Shown here: positions 46,043-55,105 of the stretch, in pieces
Numbering within the stretch: position 1 is the stretch's first letter
Layout of the letters: the number at the start of each line of letters is the position of its first letter
Source: Borrelia duttonii Ly
GTDB taxonomy: Bacteria > Spirochaetota > Spirochaetia > Borreliales > Borreliaceae
Direction of reading: 5' to 3'
Length of the DNA: 64,000 bases
Assembly (NCBI RefSeq): GCF_000019685.1
Contig: NC_011247.1
Location: 62,001-126,000, forward strand
Translations under genes and position numbers: made by a program
Notes under the pieces: model-generated
The model's input: only the letters and a program-made list of their open reading frames with translations
Told to the model about the DNA's origin: nothing
Databases searched by the model: none

Positions 46043-47227
46043 ATGCAAAAATGGTTAATATTATTTATTATTTCATATTTATTAATAAGTTATAATAATC
46101 CCCAAAAGAATACAAAAACTGCCACATCCAACAATGATTATCATTTAAAACAAACAGCAATACCAAAAACAACAAACAAAGACCAAATAGCAAACAACAT
46201 TTATGATCAAAATAGTCAATTCCATAAATTGATATTAAATACAACTCCAAAAAAAACTAAATATACATTTAAAAATATTGTAAAAAATTTTGACAACCAA
46301 AATATTGCAAACAAAAATATTCATAAGACCACTGCAAAACAAATTGCAGACTCTCAATCTTCAACACCAGATTTTATATCAAATTCAACAGCACAACTAA
46401 ATTCAAAAGAAAATGAAGCATTAAATTTTTTAACAGAAACTTTAAAAGACAATAATATCGTTAAAGATAGCAAAACTTATATGGATAAAGAAATTAATGA
46501 TTTTATAATATATTTAAAACCACAACAAATTAAAAAAATGATTGCAAATATTCAACAAGCATTAAAAGAGATAGAAAATATAGAAAGCAATATAAAAAAG
46601 GTCTATGATTATAAAAAACAAAAAACCGAACTAAATAATCGATTAAAAGACGAAATAAATAATTATAAAATAGCCCTTAAACTAGCTGCCAATCAAGAAT
46701 CTTTCGATACTATAAAGACCAATATTCAAAACACATCTATTAATCTAACCGAAATTACAAATATACAAAATGAAGCAAAACGAGCTATTGACGTTCAAGA
46801 GATATCTTTAAATCTAACTGATGATGAACTTTGTGCATTATTTTTCTTCGTAGAACCTTTACAAGAAATAAATTACAAAACCTCTAATAAACATTATACA
46901 TATGACCAATTTAATCAATTTATATTATATCTAGGAATAGATAAAGTTAAAGATATGCTTAAAAATATTGTAAAAGAATTTCATAAAGAAAAAGCTGTAA
47001 CATACTACATTAAGAAAATCATCAAGAATAGAAACCCCAAAAATAATTTGAATAATTACTTAGAATTCATCAAACAAGATTACAAAAGATTGCTTCTAGA
47101 AGCTTTTGGCAATAGTACAATTTCTCCTGATGTTATTATACAAAACATTAAAAAAATCTCTTTTGATAAATTTGACAAAATCAGACAGAAAGCAATAGGT
47201 ATTATCAAAAACCAACTATATAAATAA
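46043..47227 (+). CDS. BTA121-like protein with lipobox cysteine replaced by tyrosine
   Basis: 394 residues, GAGGATGC ribosome site. The leader MQKWLILFIISYLLISY lines up with 'SYLLMSCNPQ' of the next gene, but codon 17 is TAT instead of TGT, so the lipid attachment site is lost by one base. A long Asn/Lys/Thr tether follows, then one BTA121-like unit ('SKENEALNFLTETLKD', 'EINDFIIYLKPQQIKKMIANIQQALKEI', 'AANQESFDTIKTNIQN') and a terminal unit ('YTYDQFNQFILYLGIDKVKDMLKNI'). The frame is intact. The product might be secreted or membrane-anchored. Confidence 0.7.
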   Translation: MQKWLILFIISYLLISYNNPQKNTKTATSNNDYHLKQTAIPKTTNKDQIANNIYDQNSQFHKLILNTTPKKTKYTFKNIVKNFDNQNIANKNIHKTTAKQIADSQSSTPDFISNSTAQLNSKENEALNFLTETLKDNNIVKDSKTYMDKEINDFIIYLKPQQIKKMIANIQQALKEIENIESNIKKVYDYKKQKTELNNRLKDEINNYKIALKLAANQESFDTIKTNIQNTSINLTEITNIQNEAKRAIDVQEISLNLTDDELCALFFFVEPLQEINYKTSNKHYTYDQFNQFILYLGIDKVKDMLKNIVKEFHKEKAVTYYIKKIIKNRNPKNNLNNYLEFIKQDYKRLLLEAFGNSTISPDVIIQNIKKISFDKFDKIRQKAIGIIKNQLYK

Positions 47228-47301
47228 TAAAATATAAATTTATTATTCTTAAATTAAAAGTAATTACCATTATAGACTTAAAAAATTGATTATATTATTT
47301 T

Positions 47302-47327
47302 AAAAATATCAATTTTTTGATATTTTT
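47302..47327 (+). terminator. terminator of the 46043-47227 gene
   Basis: A 10-bp stem (AAAAATATCA / TGATATTTTT) followed by further T, 75 nt past the stop codon. AT-only apart from one pair. Confidence 0.6.
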
Positions 47328-47402
47328 TTTATTTAAAAAATATTGATATATATTTAAAGTAGCAAACACAAAAATAATTTTAAAACTGGAGGATATTTAT
47401 TT

Positions 47403-48425
47403 ATGCAAAAATTATTACTCTTAACAATTATTTCATACTTACTAATGAGCTGTAATCCACAGGCAGGACAAGATACCAATAATAAAAAGACCAATAATAA
47501 AGATTCCAGATTAGCCCCAGCAAAGGATCAAACAAAAGTAAATGAAGAAGTTGCAAATATAACAAAACAATTGCCTCTTGAAACACAGGAAGCACTAATC
47601 TTTTTAACAAACATTTTAAATAATAACACTATAGAACCAAACATCAGCATCTACACAGATGAGGAAATGAACAATTTCATCATACATTTAGGACCACAAA
47701 AAATTAAAGATATGGTTATAAATATTGTACTAGCATTAAAAATCATAAAAAATATAGAAGCCAAAATTCAAGAAATAAATGTAAATAATCTAAACAAAAA
47801 TGTATTAATTGATGAGCTAAGAGATGAAATAAATAAGTACAAAATAGCTCTTAAAAGAGCTGCCAATCAAGAATTTTTTGATATTGCAAAAATCAACATT
47901 CAAAACACACCTATTACTGAAATTATAGATATGCAAAAAAAAGTAAAACGAGCTGTAGATGCTCAAGAAAAAATAATAAAAAAGCTTGCAGAGTATAAAC
48001 ATAGACCATTAAATTACTTAATAAAAGCTATAATAAATGAAAACACTAATAAATATGATAACTATAATAAATTTAATAAATTCTTATTATATATAGGCGT
48101 AAAGAAAGTATCAGACATGCTTATAAACATTAAAAAACATATTATCTATGCAGAAAGTGCAGCAAGAAAATCTGGTATCATAAAAGATGAAACACACAAA
48201 ACTAACTTAAATAATCAACTATCAAAAATTCACACAGATTTCAAAAAATCACTAAGAGAAGCTTTTGAGCATGATGATTTTGATATTATTGAGCAAAGCA
48301 TTAACAATGTTTCTTATCTAGATGAATTTGAGCAAATAGAAACTGAAGCAAAAAGAATTTTCAACAGCCTATTAACATCTACCCCCATGAAAATCGATTA
48401 TGACTCCGTTAAGATTGATTTTTAA
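47403..48425 (+). CDS. BTA121-like surface lipoprotein
   Basis: 340 residues. Leader MQKLLLLTIISYLLMSC, lipid cysteine 17; GGAGGA ribosome site. A short tether is followed by one full unit ('LPLETQEALIFLTNILNN', 'MNNFIIHLGPQKIKDMVINIVLALK', 'AANQEFFDIAKINIQN', 'VKRAVDAQEKI') and the shorter terminal unit ('YNKFNKFLLYIGVKKVSDMLINI', 'LNNQLSKIHTDFKKSLREAF'). This one-plus-terminal plan is the minimal form of the series and the reference for the longer ones. Confidence 0.72.
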   Translation: MQKLLLLTIISYLLMSCNPQAGQDTNNKKTNNKDSRLAPAKDQTKVNEEVANITKQLPLETQEALIFLTNILNNNTIEPNISIYTDEEMNNFIIHLGPQKIKDMVINIVLALKIIKNIEAKIQEINVNNLNKNVLIDELRDEINKYKIALKRAANQEFFDIAKINIQNTPITEIIDMQKKVKRAVDAQEKIIKKLAEYKHRPLNYLIKAIINENTNKYDNYNKFNKFLLYIGVKKVSDMLINIKKHIIYAESAARKSGIIKDETHKTNLNNQLSKIHTDFKKSLREAFEHDDFDIIEQSINNVSYLDEFEQIETEAKRIFNSLLTSTPMKIDYDSVKIDF

Positions 48426-48454
48426 TATATTATTTATTTAAGTGTAAAATTTTT

Positions 48455-48497
48455 AAACTTTAATTTTAACTATGATTGTAGATTAAAATTAAAGTTT
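48455..48497 (+). terminator. terminator of the 47403-48425 gene
   Basis: A 14-bp perfect stem (AAACTTTAATTTTA / TAAAATTAAAGTTT) followed by a T run, 30 nt past the stop codon. Confidence 0.75.
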
Positions 48498-48610
48498 TTT
48501 TTATTTAACCAAAATAAATTTTTTAAAATTTTAAATTAAAAATATTGTTATATATTGTTGGATACTGCGCACAAAATAAAATGCGTTTAAAAACAGGAGG
48601 ATATTTATTT

Positions 48611-50413
48611 ATGCAAAAACTACTACTATTGCTAATTATTTCTCATTTAATCACAAGCTGCAATCAACAAACTAAAACTCCCACTCTTGCTCAAGACAAA
48701 GATGACCAGGATTTAATACAAACAACACGCACAAAAAGAAAGTTAAAAACAATACTAAATACAGAAGCTCAAAAAATAACAAAACATCTAACTATTGAAG
48801 AAAATGAAACATTGGATTTTATGATAGATATTTTACAAGATGACACCATAGCCAAAAACATTGAAATTCATACAGATCAAAAAATTAATGACATGATAAT
48901 ATATTTAGGAACACAAAAAATTAAAGATATGGTAGGAAATATTAACCAAGTATTAAAAGCCATCAAAAACGCAAAAATCAAAATTCAAGAAATTAATGAC
49001 AATAATCCCCATAAAACTGAATTAAATAATCGATTGGAAAAAGAAATAAATAAACATAAAGTAATCATTAAAAATGCTGTTAATTACAAATCTTTTGATA
49101 TTACAAAAGACGACACTCAAAACGCAACTATTGACATTATTGAAATAATAGACATACAAAATGAAGCAACACAAGCCATAGATGCTCAAACAAAAGAAAA
49201 TGCCCTAAAAGACGATCATAAAAATGCATTACGTTATTTGCGAAGTGCCTTAACAGAAAACAATGCTTATACACACAAACAATTTAATTACTTAATATCA
49301 AATCTCGTTCTAGATGAAATTAAAGACATGCTTACAAATATTGCAATGGAACTTGAACATAAAATAAATGCAATAAATTATATTACTCAAATCAATGATA
49401 CTACACAAAAAACTAACTTAAATAATGAAATAGAAAACGCTGACAAAAATTTCAAAGACTTACTTAAAATAGCCTTTAATTATTGCATACCTTCTCCTCA
49501 TGTTACTAAACAAAACATTAAAAAAATTCCTCCTAATAACTTTATAGCAATCAAAAACAAAGCAAAACAGGCCATAGATAATCAAGGCTCTCTATCTGCA
49601 ATAACAAAATTACTAGACACTCAACAAAAGAGAGCACTAGAATTTATAATAGATATCTTACAAAACGAAAAAATATACCCATATCAAAAAACTTATACAA
49701 GTGAAGAAACTGATAACTTGATAATATATTTAGGAGAACAACAAATTAGCGAAATGGTAGAAAATGTTGTAAAAGCATTAGAAGAAATAGAAAAGGCAGA
49801 GCTCAATATTCAAAGAATCAATGATAATAATCCACAAAAAATTCAATTAAACAAACAATTAAATGAAGAAATAAAAAATTATCAACAAGATATTAAAGAA
49901 GCTGCCAATTATATGTCTTATGATCTTGCAAAAATTAATATTCAAAACATACCTATTACTTATATTATAGAAATAAGACGGGCTGCAGAAGTGCAAAATA
50001 CAATAATAGATCATATAACTCCTTATGATGAGTATGCTCAAAATACATTCAATTACCTAAAAAACGCCGTAGCAGAACAAAATAATTCTAGACATGACGA
50101 ATTTAATCAATTTATATTGCAAATAGGTCCAGAGAAAACCAAAGAACTAATTATACCTTTTGCAAAAAAAATGAAAGCAATAGGATATACAAAAATATAT
50201 ATTAACCATATAAGAGATCGAAATACAAAAGACAGGTTAAAAAGCGAATTAGAAAATGCTCATCAAATCCTAAAAAAGTCAATTAAAAATATCTTTCAAG
50301 ATAATAAGCCTTATTTTAATAATATTAATCAAAAACTCCAAGCAATTTCTTTTGATATATTTAAAAAAATCGATGAGCAAGTACTCCAAATTTATAGAAG
50401 TCAAACTGGATAA
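48611..50413 (+). CDS. long BTA121-like surface lipoprotein (two full units)
   Basis: 600 residues from the ATG preceded by GGAGGA; an in-frame ATG 22 codons upstream lies before that site. Leader MQKLLLLLIISHLITSC, lipid cysteine 17. Order: full unit ('EENETLDFMIDILQDD', 'MIIYLGTQKIKDMVGNINQVLK'), terminal-type unit ('ALRYLRSALTENNAYTHKQFNYLIS'), second full unit ('KRALEFIIDILQNEK', 'NLIIYLGEQQISEMVENVVKALEEI'), second terminal-type unit ('RHDEFNQFILQIGPEKTKELI'). The protein is thus a fusion of two copies of the 47403-type plan, the clearest sign of unit duplication within a gene. Confidence 0.73.
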   Translation: MQKLLLLLIISHLITSCNQQTKTPTLAQDKDDQDLIQTTRTKRKLKTILNTEAQKITKHLTIEENETLDFMIDILQDDTIAKNIEIHTDQKINDMIIYLGTQKIKDMVGNINQVLKAIKNAKIKIQEINDNNPHKTELNNRLEKEINKHKVIIKNAVNYKSFDITKDDTQNATIDIIEIIDIQNEATQAIDAQTKENALKDDHKNALRYLRSALTENNAYTHKQFNYLISNLVLDEIKDMLTNIAMELEHKINAINYITQINDTTQKTNLNNEIENADKNFKDLLKIAFNYCIPSPHVTKQNIKKIPPNNFIAIKNKAKQAIDNQGSLSAITKLLDTQQKRALEFIIDILQNEKIYPYQKTYTSEETDNLIIYLGEQQISEMVENVVKALEEIEKAELNIQRINDNNPQKIQLNKQLNEEIKNYQQDIKEAANYMSYDLAKINIQNIPITYIIEIRRAAEVQNTIIDHITPYDEYAQNTFNYLKNAVAEQNNSRHDEFNQFILQIGPEKTKELIIPFAKKMKAIGYTKIYINHIRDRNTKDRLKSELENAHQILKKSIKNIFQDNKPYFNNINQKLQAISFDIFKKIDEQVLQIYRSQTG

Positions 50414-50489
50414 CAAATACTATATGATCAATATGCTTAAAATTGCCAAAAACAAATCTATAAGCATATCCAATTGGCACAATGTAAAA

Positions 50490-50527
50490 TTAAAATCCCT
50501 ACCTGATTATACAAAATGGGGATTTTA
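50490..50527 (+). terminator. terminator of the 48611-50413 gene
   Basis: A 10-bp stem (TTAAAATCCC / GGGATTTTAA) around an 18-nt loop, about 75 nt past the stop codon. Confidence 0.6.
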
Positions 50528-50623
50528 ATTATCTTATCTAATTAAATTTACATTCAATCAAATTTTAAATAAACTTTAGGTACAATATATAATAAAATAA
50601 ATTTTAAAGGTTAAAGAATATCC

Positions 50624-52039
50624 ATGCAAAAATGGTTAAAGTCAATAATTATTTTATGTTCACTTATAAGCTGTAATACACAAGGAAATAAGCCAGATAA
50701 TAAAACTAACTTCAATTCAATAATGCCAAATATAAAAGCTAAAGCAACAACAAAAAAACTCAATCTTAATATAAATGAAGCATTAATTTTTTTAATAAAT
50801 ATTTTAAAAGACAATACCATAACCAACAATATCAAAATTTATACAGATGAAAAAATTAATGAGTTTATAATACATTTTAACTCACAACAAATTGATGAAA
50901 TGGTTACAAATATCATAAAAGTAATAGAAATTAAAAAAAATATAAAAGACAATATCAAAATACTAAATGATGATAATCATATGCCAACACATCTCAAAAT
51001 GTCATTAATAAATCAATTAAATGAAAAATTAGAAAAAGAAATAAATAATTACAAAATAGCCATTAAAATAGCTGCTAACCACGAGTCTTTTGATATTGCA
51101 AAAATCAATATTCAAAACATATCTATCACCAACATTACAAAAATTAAAGATGAAGCAAAACGCGCTGTTGATGTTCAAAATACAATTATAATAAAGGCAA
51201 ATGCAAAAGCTATAGAAGCAAAGCTAAATCCTAGCGAAAAAGATGCATTAAAATTTATAACAGAAACTCTACAAGATACAACTATAAACACAAATAACAC
51301 AATCTATACAGATACTCAAATTTATAAATTTATAAACTATTTAAAAGAGCAACAAATTAAAGAAATGGTCGCAAATACTCTAAAAGCATTAGAAGAGATA
51401 GAAAATGCAAAAGCCAATATCAAAATACTACATGACTATAAACAACAGAAAGCTGAATTAAGTAAGCAATTAACAGAAGAAATAAATAATTACAAAATAG
51501 CTATTAAAATAGCTGCTGATCATAAATCTTTTGATGTTACAAAAATCAACATTCAAAACATACCTATCACCAACATTACAAAAATTAAAGATGAAGCAAA
51601 ACGCGCTGTTGATGTTCAAAATACAATAACAGCACATCTTCCTAACAATAATGAAAAGTATGCATATGCATTAATTTATTTAACTAAAACTTTGCCAAAA
51701 GGAAACTCTTACACATATGATAAATTTAACATATTTATATTAAACATAGGTTTAGATAAAACTAAAGACATGCTTACACATCTTGCAAAAGAATTTCCTA
51801 AGGTATCAACTACAGAAAACACTGTTATGAGTTATATTAAAGATATTTCACAGAAGTCTAAATTAAATGCTGATCTACAAGAAGCCCACAAAGATTTACA
51901 AAAATCACTAATAACAGCTTTTAGCAATGGTACACTGCCTTTGGACACTATTAAACAAAACTTTAAAAAAATCAATTTTCACAAATTTGAAGAAATAAAA
52001 GCTCAAGCAGACCTAATACTTAAAAATCAATTTCCATAA
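50624..52039 (+). CDS. BTA121-like surface lipoprotein (recent duplicate, upstream copy)
   Basis: 471 residues. Leader MQKWLKSIIILCSLISC, lipid cysteine 17. Two full units and one terminal unit. The two full units share long near-identical stretches with each other ('NITKIKDEAKRAVDVQNTI' ends both). The first ~70 nt of coding sequence are almost identical to those of 52184-53617, and large blocks of the body match too, including 'MPTHLKMSLINQLNEKLEKE'. The ribosome site is weak (AAAGGTTAAAG). Both unit duplication and whole-gene duplication are visible in this copy. Confidence 0.73.
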   Translation: MQKWLKSIIILCSLISCNTQGNKPDNKTNFNSIMPNIKAKATTKKLNLNINEALIFLINILKDNTITNNIKIYTDEKINEFIIHFNSQQIDEMVTNIIKVIEIKKNIKDNIKILNDDNHMPTHLKMSLINQLNEKLEKEINNYKIAIKIAANHESFDIAKINIQNISITNITKIKDEAKRAVDVQNTIIIKANAKAIEAKLNPSEKDALKFITETLQDTTINTNNTIYTDTQIYKFINYLKEQQIKEMVANTLKALEEIENAKANIKILHDYKQQKAELSKQLTEEINNYKIAIKIAADHKSFDVTKINIQNIPITNITKIKDEAKRAVDVQNTITAHLPNNNEKYAYALIYLTKTLPKGNSYTYDKFNIFILNIGLDKTKDMLTHLAKEFPKVSTTENTVMSYIKDISQKSKLNADLQEAHKDLQKSLITAFSNGTLPLDTIKQNFKKINFHKFEEIKAQADLILKNQFP

Positions 52040-52098
52040 CAAATACTAAAAATCAATATTATTTGTGTCAATAAAATAAACAATTGTCCTATATCCCA

Positions 52099-52115
52099 AA
52101 TCTATAAATTTGGAA
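52099..52115 (+). terminator. weak hairpin after the 50624-52039 gene
   Basis: CCAAAT pairs with ATTTGG across a short loop, 60 nt past the stop codon, with no T run. Confidence 0.3.
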
Positions 52116-52183
52116 TGTTTGCTCATCTGTGATAGCATGATAAATGTGTTACACGCAAATAAGATTGAAAAGAAAAAGTATTT

Positions 52184-53617
52184 ATGCAAAAATGGTTAAA
52201 GTCAATAATTATTTTATGTTCACTTATAAGCTGTAATACACAAGGAAATAAACCAACTAATATAACTAACTTCAATTCAATGAAGTTAAACATAAAAGAC
52301 AAAATAAAAACAGAAAATTTATATATTGATGCAAGTGAAGCATTAATTTTTTTAATCAATGTTTTAACAAAAAATACTGTAGCCAACAATATTAAAATTT
52401 ATACAGATGAAAAAATTAATGCGTTTATAATATATTTTACCCCGCAACAAATTGATGAAATGGTTACAAATATTATAAAAGTAATAGAAATTAAAAAAAA
52501 TATAAAAGACAATATCAAAATACTAAATGATGATGATAATCATATGCCAACACATCTCAAAATGTCATTAATAAATCAATTAAATGAAAAATTAGAAAAA
52601 GAAATAAATAATTACAAAATAGCTATTAAAATAGCTGCTAACCACGAGTCCTTTGATGTTGCAAAAACCAATATTCAAAACATATCTATCACTAAAATTA
52701 TAGAAATCCAAGATGAATCAAAACGCGCTGTTGATTTAAAAAATGAAATTACAATGATCACGAATGCACAAATTATAGAAAACAATCTAGATCCTAGCGA
52801 AAGAAATGCATTACAGTTTATAAAAAAAACTCTACAAGATACAACTATAAACACAAATAACACAATCTATACAAATAATAAAATTTATAAATTTATAAAC
52901 TATTTAAGAGAGCAACAAATTAAAGAAATGGTCGCAAATACTCTAAAAGCATTAGAAGAGATAGAAAATGCAAAAGCCAATATCAAAATGATTGTCTATA
53001 TGAGCCAGCAAAATCACTCATATGAATTATTTCACAAATTAGAAAAAGAAATAAATAATTATAAAATAGCTATTAAAATAGCTGCTGATCATGAGTCTTT
53101 TGATGTTACAAAAATCAACATTCAAAACATACCTATCACCAACATCACAAAAATTAAAGATGAAGCAAAACGCGCTGTTGATGTTCAAAATACAATAACA
53201 GCACATCTTCCTGGTCCTGATTTACAATATGAGGATACAATATTTTACTTAAAGAAAATTTTTCCAGAAGGAAACTCTTACACATATGATACATTTAACA
53301 AATTTATACTAAATATACATTTAGATAAAGCTAAATACCTACTTACACATTTCACAAAAGAATTTACTATGATAAACAATACAGTAAAGATAGTTAATCG
53401 TATTAAAAATACTTCACACAAATCTAAATTAAATTTTGTTATACAACAAGCCCTCAAAGATCTACAACAATCAATGAGAACAGCTTTTGGTAATGGTACA
53501 CATCCTTTAGATACTATTAAACAAAACTTTCAAAATGTTAATTTTCACAAATTTGAAGAAATAAAAACTAAAGTACTCCAAATTTACAGAGAGGAAAATT
53601 TACAGATTAAAAAATAG
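52184..53617 (+). CDS. BTA121-like surface lipoprotein (recent duplicate, downstream copy)
   Basis: 477 residues. The leader is identical to that of 50624-52039 (MQKWLKSIIILCSLISC, cysteine 17). Same plan of two full units plus a terminal unit. Blocks of near identity to the upstream copy (for example 'EMVANTLKALEEIENAKANIK') alternate with divergent blocks, and the copies differ by a 3-bp GAT insertion in 'LNDDDNHMP'. The C-terminus 'KVLQIYREEN' instead resembles that of 48611-50413 ('QVLQIYRSQTG'). This mosaic points to gene conversion among the tandem copies. The ribosome site is poor (AAAAAG). Confidence 0.73.
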   Translation: MQKWLKSIIILCSLISCNTQGNKPTNITNFNSMKLNIKDKIKTENLYIDASEALIFLINVLTKNTVANNIKIYTDEKINAFIIYFTPQQIDEMVTNIIKVIEIKKNIKDNIKILNDDDNHMPTHLKMSLINQLNEKLEKEINNYKIAIKIAANHESFDVAKTNIQNISITKIIEIQDESKRAVDLKNEITMITNAQIIENNLDPSERNALQFIKKTLQDTTINTNNTIYTNNKIYKFINYLREQQIKEMVANTLKALEEIENAKANIKMIVYMSQQNHSYELFHKLEKEINNYKIAIKIAADHESFDVTKINIQNIPITNITKIKDEAKRAVDVQNTITAHLPGPDLQYEDTIFYLKKIFPEGNSYTYDTFNKFILNIHLDKAKYLLTHFTKEFTMINNTVKIVNRIKNTSHKSKLNFVIQQALKDLQQSMRTAFGNGTHPLDTIKQNFQNVNFHKFEEIKTKVLQIYREENLQIKK

Positions 53618-53656
53618 ACAACTTCTTAGGCAAAAGTAAATTTAAATAAAAAACAA

Positions 53657-53686
53657 TCATTTATTTACAAACTTATAAATAAATGA
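53657..53686 (+). terminator. terminator of the 52184-53617 gene
   Basis: An 11-bp perfect stem (TCATTTATTTA / TAAATAAATGA), 8-nt loop, then T-rich sequence; 40 nt past the stop codon. Confidence 0.65.
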
Positions 53687-53787
53687 CTTTTATTTAAAAA
53701 TAATAATAATATTGTTATATATTCGTAATTGTGATATATCATAAACCATATTAAAAAAATTAACGATATTTATAATGGAGAATATTT

Positions 53788-54858
53788 ATGCAAAAAACAT
53801 TAAAAATATTTATGGCTTTATGCTTTTTAATAAGCTGTAAAACGCAAACAAGTCCAAAAATTACTAGTACCGAGATTAAGAAACATTTAATGTCAACTCT
53901 AACAGAATTCGAAGAAACTCCACAAGAGAGAAGAACGATTATAAAACCTAGTGCTATTATAAACACTAATACCAGAGGACCTCAAGACATTGAGGAGGCA
54001 TTAAATTTTATAAAAGAAGCTTTAAATCAAGCTACAAGTCAAGATCGCAAAATTGATGCAGATGCAAAAATTAATGGATTGACCAAAGACTTAAACCAAC
54101 AACAAATTAGCACAATGCTTAAAAATATAATAACAATATTAAAAATCAAAAAAAACATAGACAATCTACTTACTCAAAATAAAAAGATAAAAGAGAATTG
54201 TTATCAAATAAAGTATTGGACAGAGGAAATAACAAAAAATCTCGAAACACAATTAACAATCACAATAAATAATTACCATAAAGAAATTGCAAAAGCTATT
54301 GTTGAAAATTCATCTAATGATGCCATAAGACATGATATTAAAAAAATATCAAATAATAGTATCAAAGAAATACAAGACCAATTATACCTTCTTACAACTA
54401 TTGTAAAAGACATAATACAACATCTAACTCTCCAGGAAAAAAAGGCACTCTCATTATTACAATCCCTTTTAAAAGCGATGGCTTATTATACACATGAGGA
54501 TTTTATGAAATTTATAATAAATATAAAGCTACAGGGAACTAGAGAAATGATAAAAAATCTTGCACAAGCAATGCAACTTAAAGAAGAGATAGATATACTC
54601 ATAACACAAATCCAAGATAAGAAAAAAGTAAAACAAATACAAGCTCAAGTACAAACTGCTTATATTAAAAATTATTTAGCTACATTTGACAAACCTATTA
54701 TTACTCTGCACGATTTTGATGAGACACAAAAATACATTACAAACACCAACCCTAATAACGAATTGCAAAAAATTAAAGCTCAAGCAAAAAAGATTAAAGA
54801 TGAACAATCTGCAACACAAAATCCACAGGATAAAAAAGATGATACAACTAATCCATAA
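53788..54858 (+). CDS. divergent BTA121-like surface lipoprotein
   Basis: 356 residues. Leader MQKTLKIFMALCFLISC, lipid cysteine 17; GGAGAA ribosome site. The full unit is diverged ('DIEEALNFIKEALNQA', 'INGLTKDLNQQQISTMLKNIITILKIKK') and the terminal unit too ('ALSLLQSLLKAMAYYTHEDFMKFIINIKLQGTREMIKNLAQAM'-like pattern). It has a hydrophilic C-terminal tail ('NPQDKKDDTTNP') not seen in the others. It is last in the series and faces the convergent 55106-57307 gene. Confidence 0.7.
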   Translation: MQKTLKIFMALCFLISCKTQTSPKITSTEIKKHLMSTLTEFEETPQERRTIIKPSAIINTNTRGPQDIEEALNFIKEALNQATSQDRKIDADAKINGLTKDLNQQQISTMLKNIITILKIKKNIDNLLTQNKKIKENCYQIKYWTEEITKNLETQLTITINNYHKEIAKAIVENSSNDAIRHDIKKISNNSIKEIQDQLYLLTTIVKDIIQHLTLQEKKALSLLQSLLKAMAYYTHEDFMKFIINIKLQGTREMIKNLAQAMQLKEEIDILITQIQDKKKVKQIQAQVQTAYIKNYLATFDKPIITLHDFDETQKYITNTNPNNELQKIKAQAKKIKDEQSATQNPQDKKDDTTNP

Positions 54859-54935
54859 GTTTAAATATAAAACAAAACTACTAACAATTTGCTCTTAGCA
54901 ACTTTTATAAGCTTCAATAAATAATACAAAAATAA

Positions 54936-54966
54936 AATCTCCATTTAGTTATATAAGATGGAGATT
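54936..54966 (+). terminator. terminator of the 53788-54858 gene
   Basis: A 9-bp perfect stem (AATCTCCAT / ATGGAGATT) with a 13-nt loop. The stem is the same as at 45804-45830 after the first gene of the series. Confidence 0.7.
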
Positions 54967-54998
54967 CTCATTTAATTTTAAATAAAATAGAATAAATA

Positions 54999-55044
54999 AA
55001 ATAAGAACCTACCTAATATTCAAATCTCAGGCAAGTCCTTATTT
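54999..55044 (-). terminator. imperfect hairpin after the 55106-57307 gene
   Basis: AAATAAG(A)AC pairs imperfectly with GT(C)CTTATTT about 60 nt past the minus-strand stop codon. Confidence 0.35.
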
Positions 55045-55105
55045 ATATTACAGGGTAAATTTTTATTATATGCTTATCAATTATAATGATATACAATTTT
55101 AAATA

